A stretch of 64,000 nucleotides of DNA from Sipunculus nudus (taxonomy: Eukaryota > Annelida > Sipuncula > Golfingiida > Sipunculidae), in NCBI GenBank assembly GCA_026874595.1, contig CM049320.1, positions 52,975,070 to 53,039,069 on the forward strand. Direction: 5' to 3'. Below, in pieces: positions 46,837 through 58,629 of this stretch (positions are counted from its first letter, which is position 1; every line of letters starts with the position of its first letter). The notes beneath the pieces are model-generated. The model was given only the letters and a program-made list of their open reading frames with translations, was not told where the DNA came from and searched no databases. The translations under genes were made by a program, and so were the position numbers.

Positions 46837-47683
46837 TCAATTTTTTATATCTTATAATCACAGAATTTCAACGCAGCATGTGGTATTTAGAAAAGTAGTA
46901 AGAAAGATGGTAAACACTATCATCTTAAGAAAACATTCTTTAATAAGATCAACTGTTTGAGCTAAAGTCAAATCTTTTCTCTTTGAATTTGGGATTGACA
47001 TGTTCACAAGTGAACAGCTATTGTGATTATGATACAGAATGGCAAATGTACAGTATGAATCATTATGTAACAACTGTTAAATAAACACTGCCCTGGTCTA
47101 GTGGGCATGTACCTTTGATGGGCCAGAGCGGCTGTGTTACCTCATCACAGAGTATTAGTTGGGTGAATGAGCAGGGCTTCCTTCCACTCTTGGAAGCCAA
47201 ATAAACAAACATCAATTAATTAGCACAGAGGTATCTAGTCTGGGGTGATCTCTGACTTGAGCGGGTGCAGGCATATTAATATAATTTCTATGCATGCATC
47301 CTAAGCTCAGTCTTTAGTCAAGTAGATTATAATCACTATCATGCAATGTTCACTTTGTACACCTCTAAATTCGGTTTATTTGTTTTGATTTTTATTATTA
47401 AAATTTATGAATATTATTATTAGATAATTTAGAACTAATATTATCTTAATAATTTTAAAAGCGTTATAAGAAAAGCTTTAAAAGTTGCTATAAGGAGATA
47501 GTACAACCTTGAAAATCCGTGAAGTGTCCACATTAGCTCAGAAAACTGCCCACGTTACAGAATATAGAGGTGCCCACATTAGCTTAACATAATAAAGAGA
47601 AGAAAAAAACGGGACTGCCCAAAAGTGCCCACTTTATGGAGGTGCCCACTTTATAGAGGTGACCACTAGGAGAGGTTCCACTG
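46443..47683. mobile_element. Non-autonomous pogo/Tigger-like element, 1.24 kb, TA target site
   Basis: Ends CAGTTGAACCTCT and (reverse complement of the right end) CAGTGGAACCTCT, 12 of 13 matching, each abutting TA (46441-46442; 47684-47685). Subterminal GTGCCCACTTTATAGAGG-type phrases repeat two to five times at each end and face inward in opposite orientation, as transposase-binding repeats do. The interior has (GTAG)n-(AT)n (46757-46833) and no transposase. TIR sequence and TA target fit the Tc1/mariner-pogo group; the family name is inference. Confidence 0.85.
46757..46833. repeat. (GTAG)n-(AT)n compound microsatellite
   Basis: A short GTAG repeat leads into about 62 bp of AT, inside the pogo-like element. 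Confidence 0.95.
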
Positions 47684-48500
47684 TATATAAGAATAATAGA
47701 AGTGAAAAGAGGGTCAATGTGAAAATGTATCGGGATCCTGTTATCAAAACCAGCTTGGATTTTCTTGTCACAACATTTATTATCACAAGTCGCCTATAGC
47801 GACCTTTCAAGATTGCTAATGGAAAATGTTCTCAAGTTTTTCCCATGATGCAATGACGGGAAATCCTCTTTACTGTCAGAGCTGCACCAATGATATTCTA
47901 TTAAAATTGTTTTGTAGTACTGTAGCGATAGCTGTGGCAAGCACAGTAAACAGTACGAGGAAATATAAACAACAGTTCGTGTTTCTATGAAGGAAGAATA
48001 TATCTGGGTTTATATGTATCGGATCATGTAGCTTGACAGGTAATCAATTAGTGGGTGTACAAGCATTATTCAAAATATTAGAAGAATATGTCTCCGTTCT
48101 ACAGAAGGAAGCATTATAACTTGATCCAAATGTACCTTTGACCTATTCAGGTAAAACTACTATTAGACAGACTGGTCCAGTACATCCGAACAACAAAATA
48201 TGGTAGAAAAGAAAGTGAAGTATTTAGTACATGTATCTTTTTTACAGGTGGACAAACAAAGAAAGACAAGTTGTGAAATAAGGTATATCCATTCCGTAGA
48301 TGGGACCTTTGACACAAACATATTATCAGGTCTGGTAATGTGAAATTTGACCCTCACAGAATAGTATTATATAGTCAGGGAAACAAAGTTAACAGTATTT
48401 GATAATGTTGTGTTTATTGTTATCATTGGTTGTGTTGATCGGTTGATCGTTCAACAAGATTTGTTTATTGATAAGTAATGAAACTTGCTATATTAGGGTA

Positions 48501-49045
48501 TGTTATGAATAGGCCACAGAAGATTCTAGAGGATCCATCTACTTCTAGCAGGGCCAGCTGGTAATTTCCAATAGACTTGTTCACTCGTTATTATAATTTT
48601 CGTTGAGGGGTTGATATATACACTGCCGTCTCGAGTTAGTGAGTTTAGAGTCAGTCAGTGTTGCGTCAGCTGAAGTCTGCACCGAGCGATGTGTAAAGTT
48701 AACTTCTGCGAAAGGATTATAATGATCCTGGAGTTTCATTTATCAGTTTAGCCGAGCAAGGTGTTAGGAATACTGCGAGATGACTGTGTATTGTTGAAAA
48801 CATTGTTTTAGTGAGACTGGAGCCAGTCAACGATGGGCAAAAGCCATTAGTGACATTCTTGGAATAATCGCGTTTTGTTACCCCTACTCATCCTTTAGAA
48901 ATTTTTTAACTGTGGCGTGAATATTCCCGGGAATTATATGTCCACTGCAGATGTGGTGTGACAATCTTAGTCCATGAATTTCGACCTCCCTCTAGGCGGA
49001 CCAGACACCTATTGACATAAAACTAACGTTAGTCCGACCGTAACA
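48501..49045 (+). repeat. Candidate solo LTR
   Basis: Starts TGTTATGAATAGGCC and ends ...GACCGTAACA, giving a TGTTA/TAACA inverted terminus and a length (545 bp) usual for gypsy LTRs. A TATA-like GATATATAC box lies at about 48612, followed by a CAGTCAGTG initiator-like stretch. The flanking 5-mers differ (GGGTA, TTACG), so no target-site duplication supports it; no pol is adjacent. Confidence 0.35.
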
Positions 49046-49156
49046 TTACGTTCCAAACATCGAGCGATGACAACTTTTCAACTTTACAGCGGAAATATTT
49101 CCGCTTTGACGTTATTATTCACAGCACTGCAATATTCTCCCCTTTGTGTAAAGGGA

Positions 49157-49157
<1 letters not shown>

Positions 49158-49208
<51 letters not shown>

Positions 49209-49209
49209 T
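49158..49209. repeat. (AT)n-(GT)n compound microsatellite
   Basis: AT repeats pass into GT repeats without a gap. Confidence 0.97.
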
Positions 49210-51083
49210 TCAAATTAACAGATTGAACAATATGACATGCGCTTTAAATAGAAATCTTCTACATGCATATTATTTTTTAACACCTAACCTGATGTATACT
49301 TTTTTATGCCTGCTGTTTAATAGTGTATGATATCTATGAAGTGTCTGTCCGTCCACTTAATTTGTTTGTTCCCTCAGACGGACATGTAATACTTCGAACA
49401 TAGTGGTCATGTACAGGATATGTAAGACTTATCATAATAACCCTTTTACATTTAAGGATTTAGAGATCCATAAAAATTCATAAATTTTAATAGTCCAAAT
49501 ATCGATTTCTCATTAATTGTATACAATTAGAAAATGACACTTGATCGACAAAATAACCTCAATGTTAATACTTTTGATCACACACAAGCGCTGTTGTCGT
49601 AAAGGCCTAGGTAGTAAAAATAATCACGGCATGTCAGCGATGCAATTCCTATTAGCCCGCAGGTGGCTAATCAAGCTAGGGCAATGCATCTATCAGATCT
49701 CACAAAATTTCGTGTAAAATGGGGGTAAATGTCCCTTTGAATATAGTTATGAGTAATACTCTACACATTTTGGTAACCTTCTCGGTGATACCGCATTTGG
49801 TAACCTTTTAAAAATATTTCCGAGTTTTATCTAACGTTATAACTATATTTCAGGGAAATTAAATCAGTGGCCCAAACGCAAAAGTGCTAAATAGTTCCCT
49901 GAATTCAAGTCAAGTTCAATTCTATGTTTACTAATTCAAAAACCCTAACATGTCGTGACTGTGCACCGAAATACAACATAATCTCATAAACTTGTATTGT
50001 AGATTGTGTGCTGTACAAACAATACCCGTGGGTTACGGTGATATAATTTAATGAGCAAAGGTCTTAATTTAAACTGCTGTTGTTGTAGCTGATCATCCTT
50101 AGAAGGGTCTATAGTAATGACAAGAATGAGATACATAATTTCAGAAATTAGCATGAACTTGCGATGTAGCAAAGTATAATACTATGGATTCAGAAAATTT
50201 CGATGGGGTAAAATTTGATGAATTTGACATGACACTATTTGTGAGGTCAAAAGCTTTGTGGATTAAGCGCTCTTGGCTATATGCCGTCAATACAATAGAC
50301 CTGAAAGTAAATATAAGATGAATAATTATCTGCCCTCCTGCTTATTCATCTTCGGTTGTAAGAATCAGGGTCGAAGAAGTATCACAGCAACATGTATGAA
50401 GCATAATATATAGCTTCTATCATTAAATAATATTTGTCACTGTGGACGCGGTTAATAAAGCATGGTTAATAAAGCGATACCCAGTTTATTGACTTTACCA
50501 AAGGCATATCTCTGACCTTTGTTTCAAACAGCAAGCAGAAGGAGACAAAGAAAGTCCACATATATCAAAATAAGTTCAGACGTCCTTTAATAGGAACTCT
50601 TGTAATTCCGCCAGTACTGAACTCGTTTTTAGGTATCCCCTGTCAGCTGATAACCGGGTAGAACTGAATATATATATTCATATTATATCATCATCCTGGC
50701 ATTATATAAATTTGTATCAGTTGTTTGTGAAGTTTTTTAAATGTACAACATCAACATATTTGCCACATTCCTTTCTAAATCTTAACAGACTCGCATTACT
50801 AAATGGCTTTTAAAACTAAAACTTAGAATTACCTGCTTATATTTATAAATATTTGTGTTTTGTCTGGTCAATGTCTCAACGCTCTCGACCACTAATGTGT
50901 ATATGATGCCGGTATATGTATGCAGGCATGTACAAGAAAAATGACCTGTGTGCCAATGTAATGCCTCAGATAACATTTGCAAGACGTTAAATCACAAATT
51001 AATAAAAAAACTAGTCAAGACAAATTCCGAAATGTATTCCATGGTTATCCAACGTTTTATATACGAACGTATTTACGATTTTG

Positions 51084-51140
<57 letters not shown>

Positions 51141-51999
51141 TGTGTGTATGAAGAGTATCATAAATGTGCATACAGTACGTGTATAAAAGTGTATATTTGT
51201 GTGTCAAAGACAAGATGAAATCCAAAAAAATTTTCTTTCTGCTAAGAATCAGCCAAGTATTTCAATGTTCTTGCAAAAAATTTCATTTTATGAAAATACC
51301 AATCTTTTAATAAAATGATCTAAACGATAATAGATAAATTACCTATTCTCAAAATATAGCTACCTTTTTATCATGGTGTGATCAGTTAACTTGACAGAAC
51401 ATCTCTTTCTTAATTATACCAGGTCATTTTGCGACACTTGTCAATGGCTTTTTGTCGACAGGATTCTAATGACATTGGACCAGATCTGTATTGTAAAAAT
51501 ATGCTCGCACTATATTTCATTTTCTCTTTCAACTAATGTTTTGGTGCTGACTCTTTTGTCTAATTCTCTTAACCAAATCACACCACAAATGACCACCTGA
51601 CTCTCTGTTATTTACATACCTGACCCCCTCTATTGGCCAGAAAGCACACTAGCAAAGCTGGCTTTAAACTACACCAGTATGGCCTATAAAAAAACAAACA
51701 TTTCTACACAGTACACAACTTATATACACATTTAATTAACATTAACACTCACCAAACCTGCCTTGAGTTCAACAGCATATATTAAATAGCATACATATTT
51801 TATTATATGAGAATTGAAGAGGTTACACACACAAACATATATTTGTATAAGAGCATAATATCATTTTAAAACTTATATGAAGTATTTAAGGTTTACATTC
51901 CCAAATAAATTACTTTTCTTGTACGATCCTGCCCATGCAGGCATCTCTCGTTGAATAGCTATGGCCATATTTGGTATCACCTCTCGTATAACCCGATGT
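49210..51999. other. AT-rich spacer, no gene recognised
   Basis: It contains an (AT)n tract at 51083-51134. Frames at 49984-50172, 50782-50982 (minus) and 51391-51600 (plus) show no motif, conserved pattern or splice context I trust. Confidence 0.5.
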
Positions 52000-52830
52000 G
52001 GTAAGAGGCTGAGACAACATGTGCATCAATTTAGATTGATTTCTGCGGATATTGTTTTATTGAAGTATTTTTTATAGGTAACCGAGCAGACCAAACTGCT
52101 GTTTTTTCTAGGGAAGTATTCATAAGAATGTTCATTTTGTATGCGGCAGATATGGCAGCTGCCCAAATACTGTGTGGTGTGTGGATGCCCATATCGATAC
52201 CAGCACTTTGTAAAATTGAGTTGAGCCATCATGAGACGGCGTCTCAAGACACTGCTGACAGCGGTTAATTTTTACTGATAAAAAAATTATTTTTATTCTC
52301 TCTGAGCTCTTTTGTCCTGTCCAGATATTCTTCTACTACTGTGTCAACACATAAACTTCTGTCTTGGGCGTATGCTATAAATGCAACTTCTGGTTGTTAA
52401 CCCCTGGGAGAAGACTGCTTTACCAAAACACTTATTCTAATTTCTATGTGTGACGAGGAAATCGTTTTGCTCCTTATGAAAAGCAAATGCATATACGGAC
52501 CTCTCTGTCCAGTTAACAGTTGCAGCAGCATCAGCAGCTTAAGAGTGAAGTTCCTTATGAAAAGTGATTTTAGTGGCGAGAGCTTTTTAAATATTATAAC
52601 ACACTTCAGCATCCCAGGTTAAGTCTGTTCTAGGGATAACTGGCATTAGCTATAAGACACCTTTAATAACCTTCTGACTAGAGTCTGATTTAAAAAAAAA
52701 ACAAAACAAAAAACTATCCCATCAAAAGGTGGGATTACTGAAGACAGAGCTGATCTGGCTGTGTAAGCCAAGTTATGTTGGCGATAAAGGTTAGCTAGAA
52801 AGTCTATAGCTTAAGCTAAAGTTCGACAAA
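52000..52830 (-). pseudogene. DIRS-like element: tyrosine recombinase relic
   Basis: On the minus strand, after the RNase H part, comes an integrase-like module: an N-terminal SALSSVIP-type stretch (about 52740), then LLMLLQLLTGQRG (about 52510) with the first catalytic Arg, QPEVAF near 52390, VVEEYLDRTKELRE near 52320, and HTPHSIWAAAISAAY near 52165. Known: tyrosine recombinases use R, H-x-x-R and Y. Here H (52172-52174) is kept but the R is Trp (52163-52165), and no clear nucleophile Tyr follows. Stops and shifts also break the frame. The Trp and lack of Tyr mark it as inactive. Such recombinases replace integrase in DIRS retroelements. Confidence 0.85.
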
Positions 52831-53760
52831 TTGGATAGAGATCCCACCGACTGTATTAACCCTGCCATATCCGGAGATATAAGCTGTATTTACCTGTAGA
52901 ATTTTGCCATGATAGAAGGATGATGCTTTAAGCTGTCAGAAATTGTTTGCTTTTCGCGTGATCACCATACAAGCGGCATGCCAGAAGCTTGATTATGGGC
53001 AGACGATGTACTTTGGTTAGATCTTGCAGGTGCTGTTGTATTTTCTTGCTGTGTGACAGGACTGTTATTTTTGTTTATTAGTAAAGTGGCCCTCGGAAAG
53101 CACGGTTGTGTTGTTCACCAAGCAGAGTGAGAACCCCGTCGGCTTGATCCAGTTGTATCTTCATTAGGATTTTTGTAAGTAAGCGGAAAGGGGGGAATGC
53201 ACATATAGAAGATAACATCAGTCCATTTAATGGAAAAGGCATCTACTGCCAAAGCTAAGGAGTCACTTTCCTCGATATATATCTAGTCAAATGATGATCT
53301 ATTCATGAAGCAAACAAATCAGTAATTATGCCTGGCTAGGTTACCTGCTTAAATAGTGGGATTAAGCTGCCACTCGGTGTCAAGGTTTATGGTCCTAGAA
53401 AGTTTATCTGCTTCTGTGTTTTCTAAACCTGGCACATGCGCGGTTTTAAGCCATATATTTCTCTAAAAATCCCTGACCCACCTTTGTCTTGTAAGCCTAT
53501 TGAGTCCATGCTGTTTTCCGCTTGCTTGTTTATATACGCCACTACTGTTGTGTTTTCAACGAGCAGTCTAATAAGTTTGTTTGCAGCCTGTTTAGATAAG
53601 GCCTGCACTGCTAAAAAGAAGGAAATAATACTATGACGTTAATGTGTTTACCTGCCTCTGTCAACCCCCCCCCCTCTCCGCTCCCCCCAGAATCCAGTTT
53701 GACTGGCATCAGTTTGAACTGTTAAACCTGGTTTCCTTAATTTGATTGGATTACAAGTTT
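52831..53760 (-). pseudogene. DIRS-like element: RNase H and post-RNase H region
   Basis: Reading toward lower coordinates: VQTDASQTGFWG (about 53690-53730; first RNase H Asp), HINVI, ALSKQAANKLIRLLVENTTV then VAYINKQ (about 53530-53600; second Asp position is Glu in 'VEN'), KTAHVPGLENTEADKLSR (about 53385-53440; third Asp) and EWQLNPTI. After these come VDAFSIKWTDVIFY, PPFPL and DQADGVLTL near 53100-53260, the characteristic region between RNase H and recombinase in DIRS/PAT-type elements. Stops and frame changes occur throughout. The family order RNase H then tyrosine recombinase makes this DIRS-like rather than gypsy. Confidence 0.85.
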
Positions 53761-54900
53761 TGTGTACATTATCTATCCAACAATTTAAATGTGCTTGTTA
53801 CCAAGTGCTTTAAGTTACCAAGTTCCAATGGTATGTAAAGCCTTTAATTAAATCCCTTATTTTAGCTATTCCCTTTTCAGCCTGGTTATTGTAATTGTTG
53901 TCATTATGAACAAAGCATGGATATTTATCAAAAGTACCTGCCCTTTTTGTTTAGTTGTGCATGATTTGCCACAAGTATTGTAATTGTTGTGGCCATTCTT
54001 GTCCCCCATGCATGGATTACGAGCTCTTTGGCCTAAAAAAGGCTTGTGCCTTGCCTTTCCTTCATGACTGCCTGTGGGAGAGACCTTTTTGTTTTTTTAC
54101 TACTTTGCCCAATTTGACGCCTGTTCACATTGTTAGAGTCCTGCATCTTTTGAATTTCCTGTTGCAAATTGTCTCCAAACAGCATGCCTGTGATAGGCAT
54201 GTCCACTTTGCACAAGTCTTTGCACTGGCGATGAAGGTCCTCTCGTAGTAGCTCCCGTCTCCTGAGGTTGAATTGGTGTTTGCATACCCAAATATTCCAG
54301 TACTCTCTAAAGATGTCTCATCAAAGAACCAATGTGAAGTTCAGTGAGAGGCTTCTTGCCTTGTTTTACTTTAAGCAGATCATCTGCTACATTTATTAGC
54401 TGACAGATTCTCTTTACTGCGTTTACTGCCTGACTGCATCTTCTGCATTTTAATGTATCTCAATTTAGAATCATTTTTCAAGCGTGTCAAGATTTCCTTA
54501 TGGACCTTGTTAATTTTATGACTGCTTACAATACCAGGCATAAGAATTGAATCCAGTTTGTCATTGATTTGGACTGAAGGGGCGTAAGTTAGCATGTTTA
54601 AAAAAAATGTTTGTTTCATACTGTTATCCGGTAACGGCAACGGCAACGGCGACGACAACTACAATGCATACACATTAATCCGGCAAACTTTATAAGCCAA
54701 ATCGCAGGGTTTTGTTCATCAGGATTGACCTCCTGCTCGATGATGTCCTTCTTAATATTGCCTTAGACTTAAATAACCATACATGTAAGAAGGGAAAGTT
54801 AATAGTTATACTGGATCCAAAGACGGACACGGAGAGGAACGTATTGGAATTTATTCGAACATTTTGATAAAAATAAGAGTAATTAAGATTATACAATCGT
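53761..54900 (-). pseudogene. DIRS-like element: gag-like ORF remains; RT core missing
   Basis: Open pieces at 54380-54658 (with LDSILMPGIV, then a Lys-rich helix) and 54033-54215 (GQSSKKTKRSLPQAVMKERQ) resemble the basic gag-like ORF of such elements. About 54000 there is an Arg/Gly/Asn-rich tail (FLGQRARNP). Between that tail and the RNase H start at about 53760 only some 200 bp remain, too few for an RT of about 700 bp, so the RT core is deleted; a WIDNVHKTCNP-like piece may be its last trace. A (GGCAAC)n stretch at about 54635 is also present. Confidence 0.65.
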
Positions 54901-54987
54901 GTCTCTACCTTACTTTATTTACCCTTTAACTAATATCTTTTCTTTTCGGGCAGCATAATGGCAAAGATTGCCCGTAAATTGAATTAG

Positions 54988-54995
54988 TGACGTCA
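54988..54995. promoter_or_regulatory. CRE-like octamer
   Basis: Perfect TGACGTCA, just upstream of the DIRS-like relic on its transcribed strand. A role in the element's promoter is speculative. Confidence 0.3.
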
Positions 54996-54999
54996 TTTT

Positions 55000-57900
55000 A
55001 TGGGAGTTGCGCCGTACGATTATGCCCAGAATTGGCAAAATATCGGTCAAGGACCAATCCGAAAAATTGCCAAATTGTCGTGTCGAATTGTCGTCGCCGT
55101 TCCAAGAAGCATGTATACACTCCCATGAAATTTCGTATTATCTATTTTTTATCTTCAAAAGTCACAATCATTGCTATAAATAAACTGGAATACATGCTGT
55201 CTACTTCTATTTTGTACTCTTGTCCATATGTCAAATACATTTATTTTATCTTAATTTAAACATTCTGTAACAATCAATACAAGTACACATTTTTACTTGA
55301 TGTGTAAAATATCAGGTAAGAAGGTCTCCTGGTGTTCACAATTGATGTCCTTAAACGGCGTTTTCACGAGCCAGCCATTGTTATGCATAATTCTTAAAGA
55401 ATAATGTAAATGTAACATAATAGTACCACGCTATATTCTTTGAACAGAATATGTTAAGGGCACTTAAGGGAACCCAGGACACTTTGTTCTGTGAAATCAT
55501 TAGGATTTACCGCGGGATCTATTTTGTCGTAGCTAGTCCAACAGTCCTTTAATGAATAAGCTACACAATTTATTTCATCTCCTGATTGGCTTAAGTATAC
55601 AGTAATTAACCAGTTTGGCCTTACTCAGAATAAACATGCAATATTACAGTAAAGTATCGTCTATATTTTTTAAAGTGTGTTGACTAAAATGTAAAACAAG
55701 AATCATCCCTTTCTTTAGTTTGTAGAGATCATATCATCAATCAGTTTAGGGTTTAAGAATGGTTTTTAATTGAAACATTATACATCATTCAGAGGCTTCC
55801 TGACACTCACATGTGACTCTTGCGCTGTAACACCACCATAATAAGCAAGTGCCCGTTATATATGGCCTGTCAATGAAAACTCGTTCTGGATGGCTTTATA
55901 AGCCGTCATCTTTAATTTTACATGCTGCAGTCCTTTTATCAGAAAAGTGTTTAAAAGCACTATTGATGACCAAAAAATCGTTTCACTTACACCATTAACT
56001 TTCAACACCCCGACTTCTGTTAAATAAAAACTGGTTGGATTTGGAAGTGTTGATTGGATATTAATTCTTTTTTTTACCTCTCGATAATTTTATGCAAAGG
56101 CAGATCTGTCATAGCAGCTAGTCAAAAACTACATTTAGCAAGTTGTCAATAGTTTTTTTATGATATAAGTATAATCAGAAAACAATCAACATAAATAACG
56201 TCTAATAAATTAATGCTTTCAAGCTTCCAACTCTGTTTTTGTGTTCTGTGTTTCATCTGTCTGGTATTCCCCTCCTTCTACTGTTTTTGTGAAGCCGAAT
56301 GATTCAACTCTTGTTCCGCAGTCTTGCCATTGTCAGACAAGCGGTAACCATGTTTACTCACACACAGAACCATAACAACGTCTAAGACACGATAACTGGA
56401 AATGATAGGTTTTTCTTTATGGTTTTGCTGTGAAACTTATGTATCCAGCCAAATAAACTTTTAGCGTGAGATTATATCCACAGAGCTGCTCTAGTTTTTG
56501 TACTACCTCAACATACGGTGCCAATATGATCACCCTCGAAGCAGTGCGTTACTCTTTCCAGTTACGATGTCCTGAAGGGTATATACCTAAGGTGTTTTAC
56601 CCACGACGTTTGTGAGTTTTTTGGAGCTTATTCTATTTCCTATCCCTCAGCTCATTAAATATCCTGGGTCCGATTTACTGAATATTACAGGGACTGTTTA
56701 AATAGAGCGAACTGAGTTATGTTCAGCCGTTAGACGTTAGGAGCCAGCATGCACTTGCCGGTCTGGTAATGTGTGAAACAGCCATCGATCAAACTTAATG
56801 ATTGACTTCTGTGTATGCACTGCTGTAATGTGTTTCAAACTTGTAGACAACCAGGCGGCCAAAGCGAGTGTATCACTGGAAATTGTACTTATTTGTGCAT
56901 TCACTAGTGTAGGGAAATCTCACTTTTAATAAACCGTAAATGAAGCTCAGTTTTATTCACGATTTACCTATTCACCATCACAGGGCATCACATCACTTAA
57001 GTCTCAAATCAGGTAGAGTCGGATTCTTACAAGCGATCTGTCTTTTTATCATGTGATAGAGCATATCTCATATAAAAAAACTGATTCTCATATATATCAT
57101 ATATTTACTATTTGGCTGATGTCGATGTCCATGCATAAACGCAAGCAGGTAGCTGTAATATGTATTTCCACAGACAGGGCAACAATCTTAAGATGAAGGG
57201 GTCATGGCAGATGCCCACAAGGTCTGTTACTGATGATTAAGAAAACGAATAGAGGAATATATATATAGTAAAATACATTGGAATTATCATGGTATGTTAA
57301 GAAACAGGTTTGATATAATTCAATTCTGATCAAGCCATTTAAAGCTTACTGCCTAAGTCAGGGTAGATTCTGTCGAAGGCAGAGAGATAGATACAAATAC
57401 TAAATCTGGGGTACCATTTGCCAACATATGATATATCATTTATATGATAAACTGTGCTGCTGTCAGGACTACGTAGTGTTATTCTTACTGACCTTTATGT
57501 TATGTAAGGCTGGTTGGGACATGAATGCGCACCTTCCTACCGACCACTGTTTTGGTCTGAAGTAAGACCTTCATGTCCTAACTGCAGTATGTACAACTAA
57601 AAATCGCCATTTTATTGGAAAGCACACATGCAATTACGTCATTAAATGATTTTGCCTCTGATGTATATGCTTAATATATAAACTATCGCATATAGATGCT
57701 GTAAACCAATTCCTTTAGAAACAATTCCATAGAAAATTAGAAACTTTCAAGCTGTACTGTCAAATATTTTCGTGCCTGGCATATAGTTCAATATACTAAA
57801 GATGAATTAACGCAGCATTTGCAATGTTGAAGTTTTCACGCATGATTTCAGTGCCATCTATGCCCATAATGTGAAAGAGAGTTTTGGCAGCGCCCTAAAC

Positions 57901-58600
57901 CAACACACCTTGGAGTTTTCATAAATTAGACCAAACACAAGTGTTAAAATTAATCCATTACATAAGCAGAAAAGCCCTTCTTATGGATTTCTTTTGATTT
58001 CATTTCAAATGGAAAATTACTCGGGGGATAATCTGACTAACAATCATCTTTCCAAGATGGTGTATATTACTGCCAGAAAAGGAGTTATTTTATATATCCA
58101 AAATGCGAAAATTAAAAAAAAAAATAGTTTTCTGTTTCAGGAAAAGCCTTAATATGTTACATAAAATATGTTACATGAAATGAACTGATTCTTAACCTTT
58201 CCCCCATGAAACAGTATTATAGGGTTCCTCCATTATCAAGCTTTAGATATACACTTAGAAAACACCTGTCAATTTCCTTAATCCATTTGTATGCAGCATA
58301 CATTAAATTATGAACATAAATAGACGACAGATGCTTACCCCTTAGCCATTCATAATTGCAACATTAAGTTTAAAGGTGTATTGTACAACCTCTTCACACA
58401 ACGGGTCATTGTTGCGGTTGGAAGTTGTGTAATGGTAGGAATGGCTGCCATTAATCAAATCATTTCATGTCAGAAGAATCATGTATCGTAATCTTATATT
58501 TTGGAAACATTGATAACATAAAAAAAAATATTAAGCTCGGTGTCATTGTTTGCATATCCGACATTCGCATGATGCGAAGCATGCAGCAAAGCTGTTGTAT
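55000..58600. other. Spacer, no gene recognised
   Basis: No coding motif. The open stretch at 54987-55259 has no known domain; its 5' part has paired TTGGC/GCCAA phrases (about 55032 and 55069). The rest is AT-rich with no repeat I can delimit. Confidence 0.5.
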
Positions 58601-58629
58601 TATCTTTTTCATGATTTATTAGGAGTAAA

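Noticed and set aside
52397-52612. Separate small gene on the minus strand
   Set aside because: It falls in order within the DIRS-like recombinase relic and is one of its open pieces.
52026-52830. Tyrosine recombinase as evidence of phage or bacterial DNA
   Set aside because: It is preceded on the same strand by DIRS-type RNase H and is decayed; the context is a eukaryotic retroelement.
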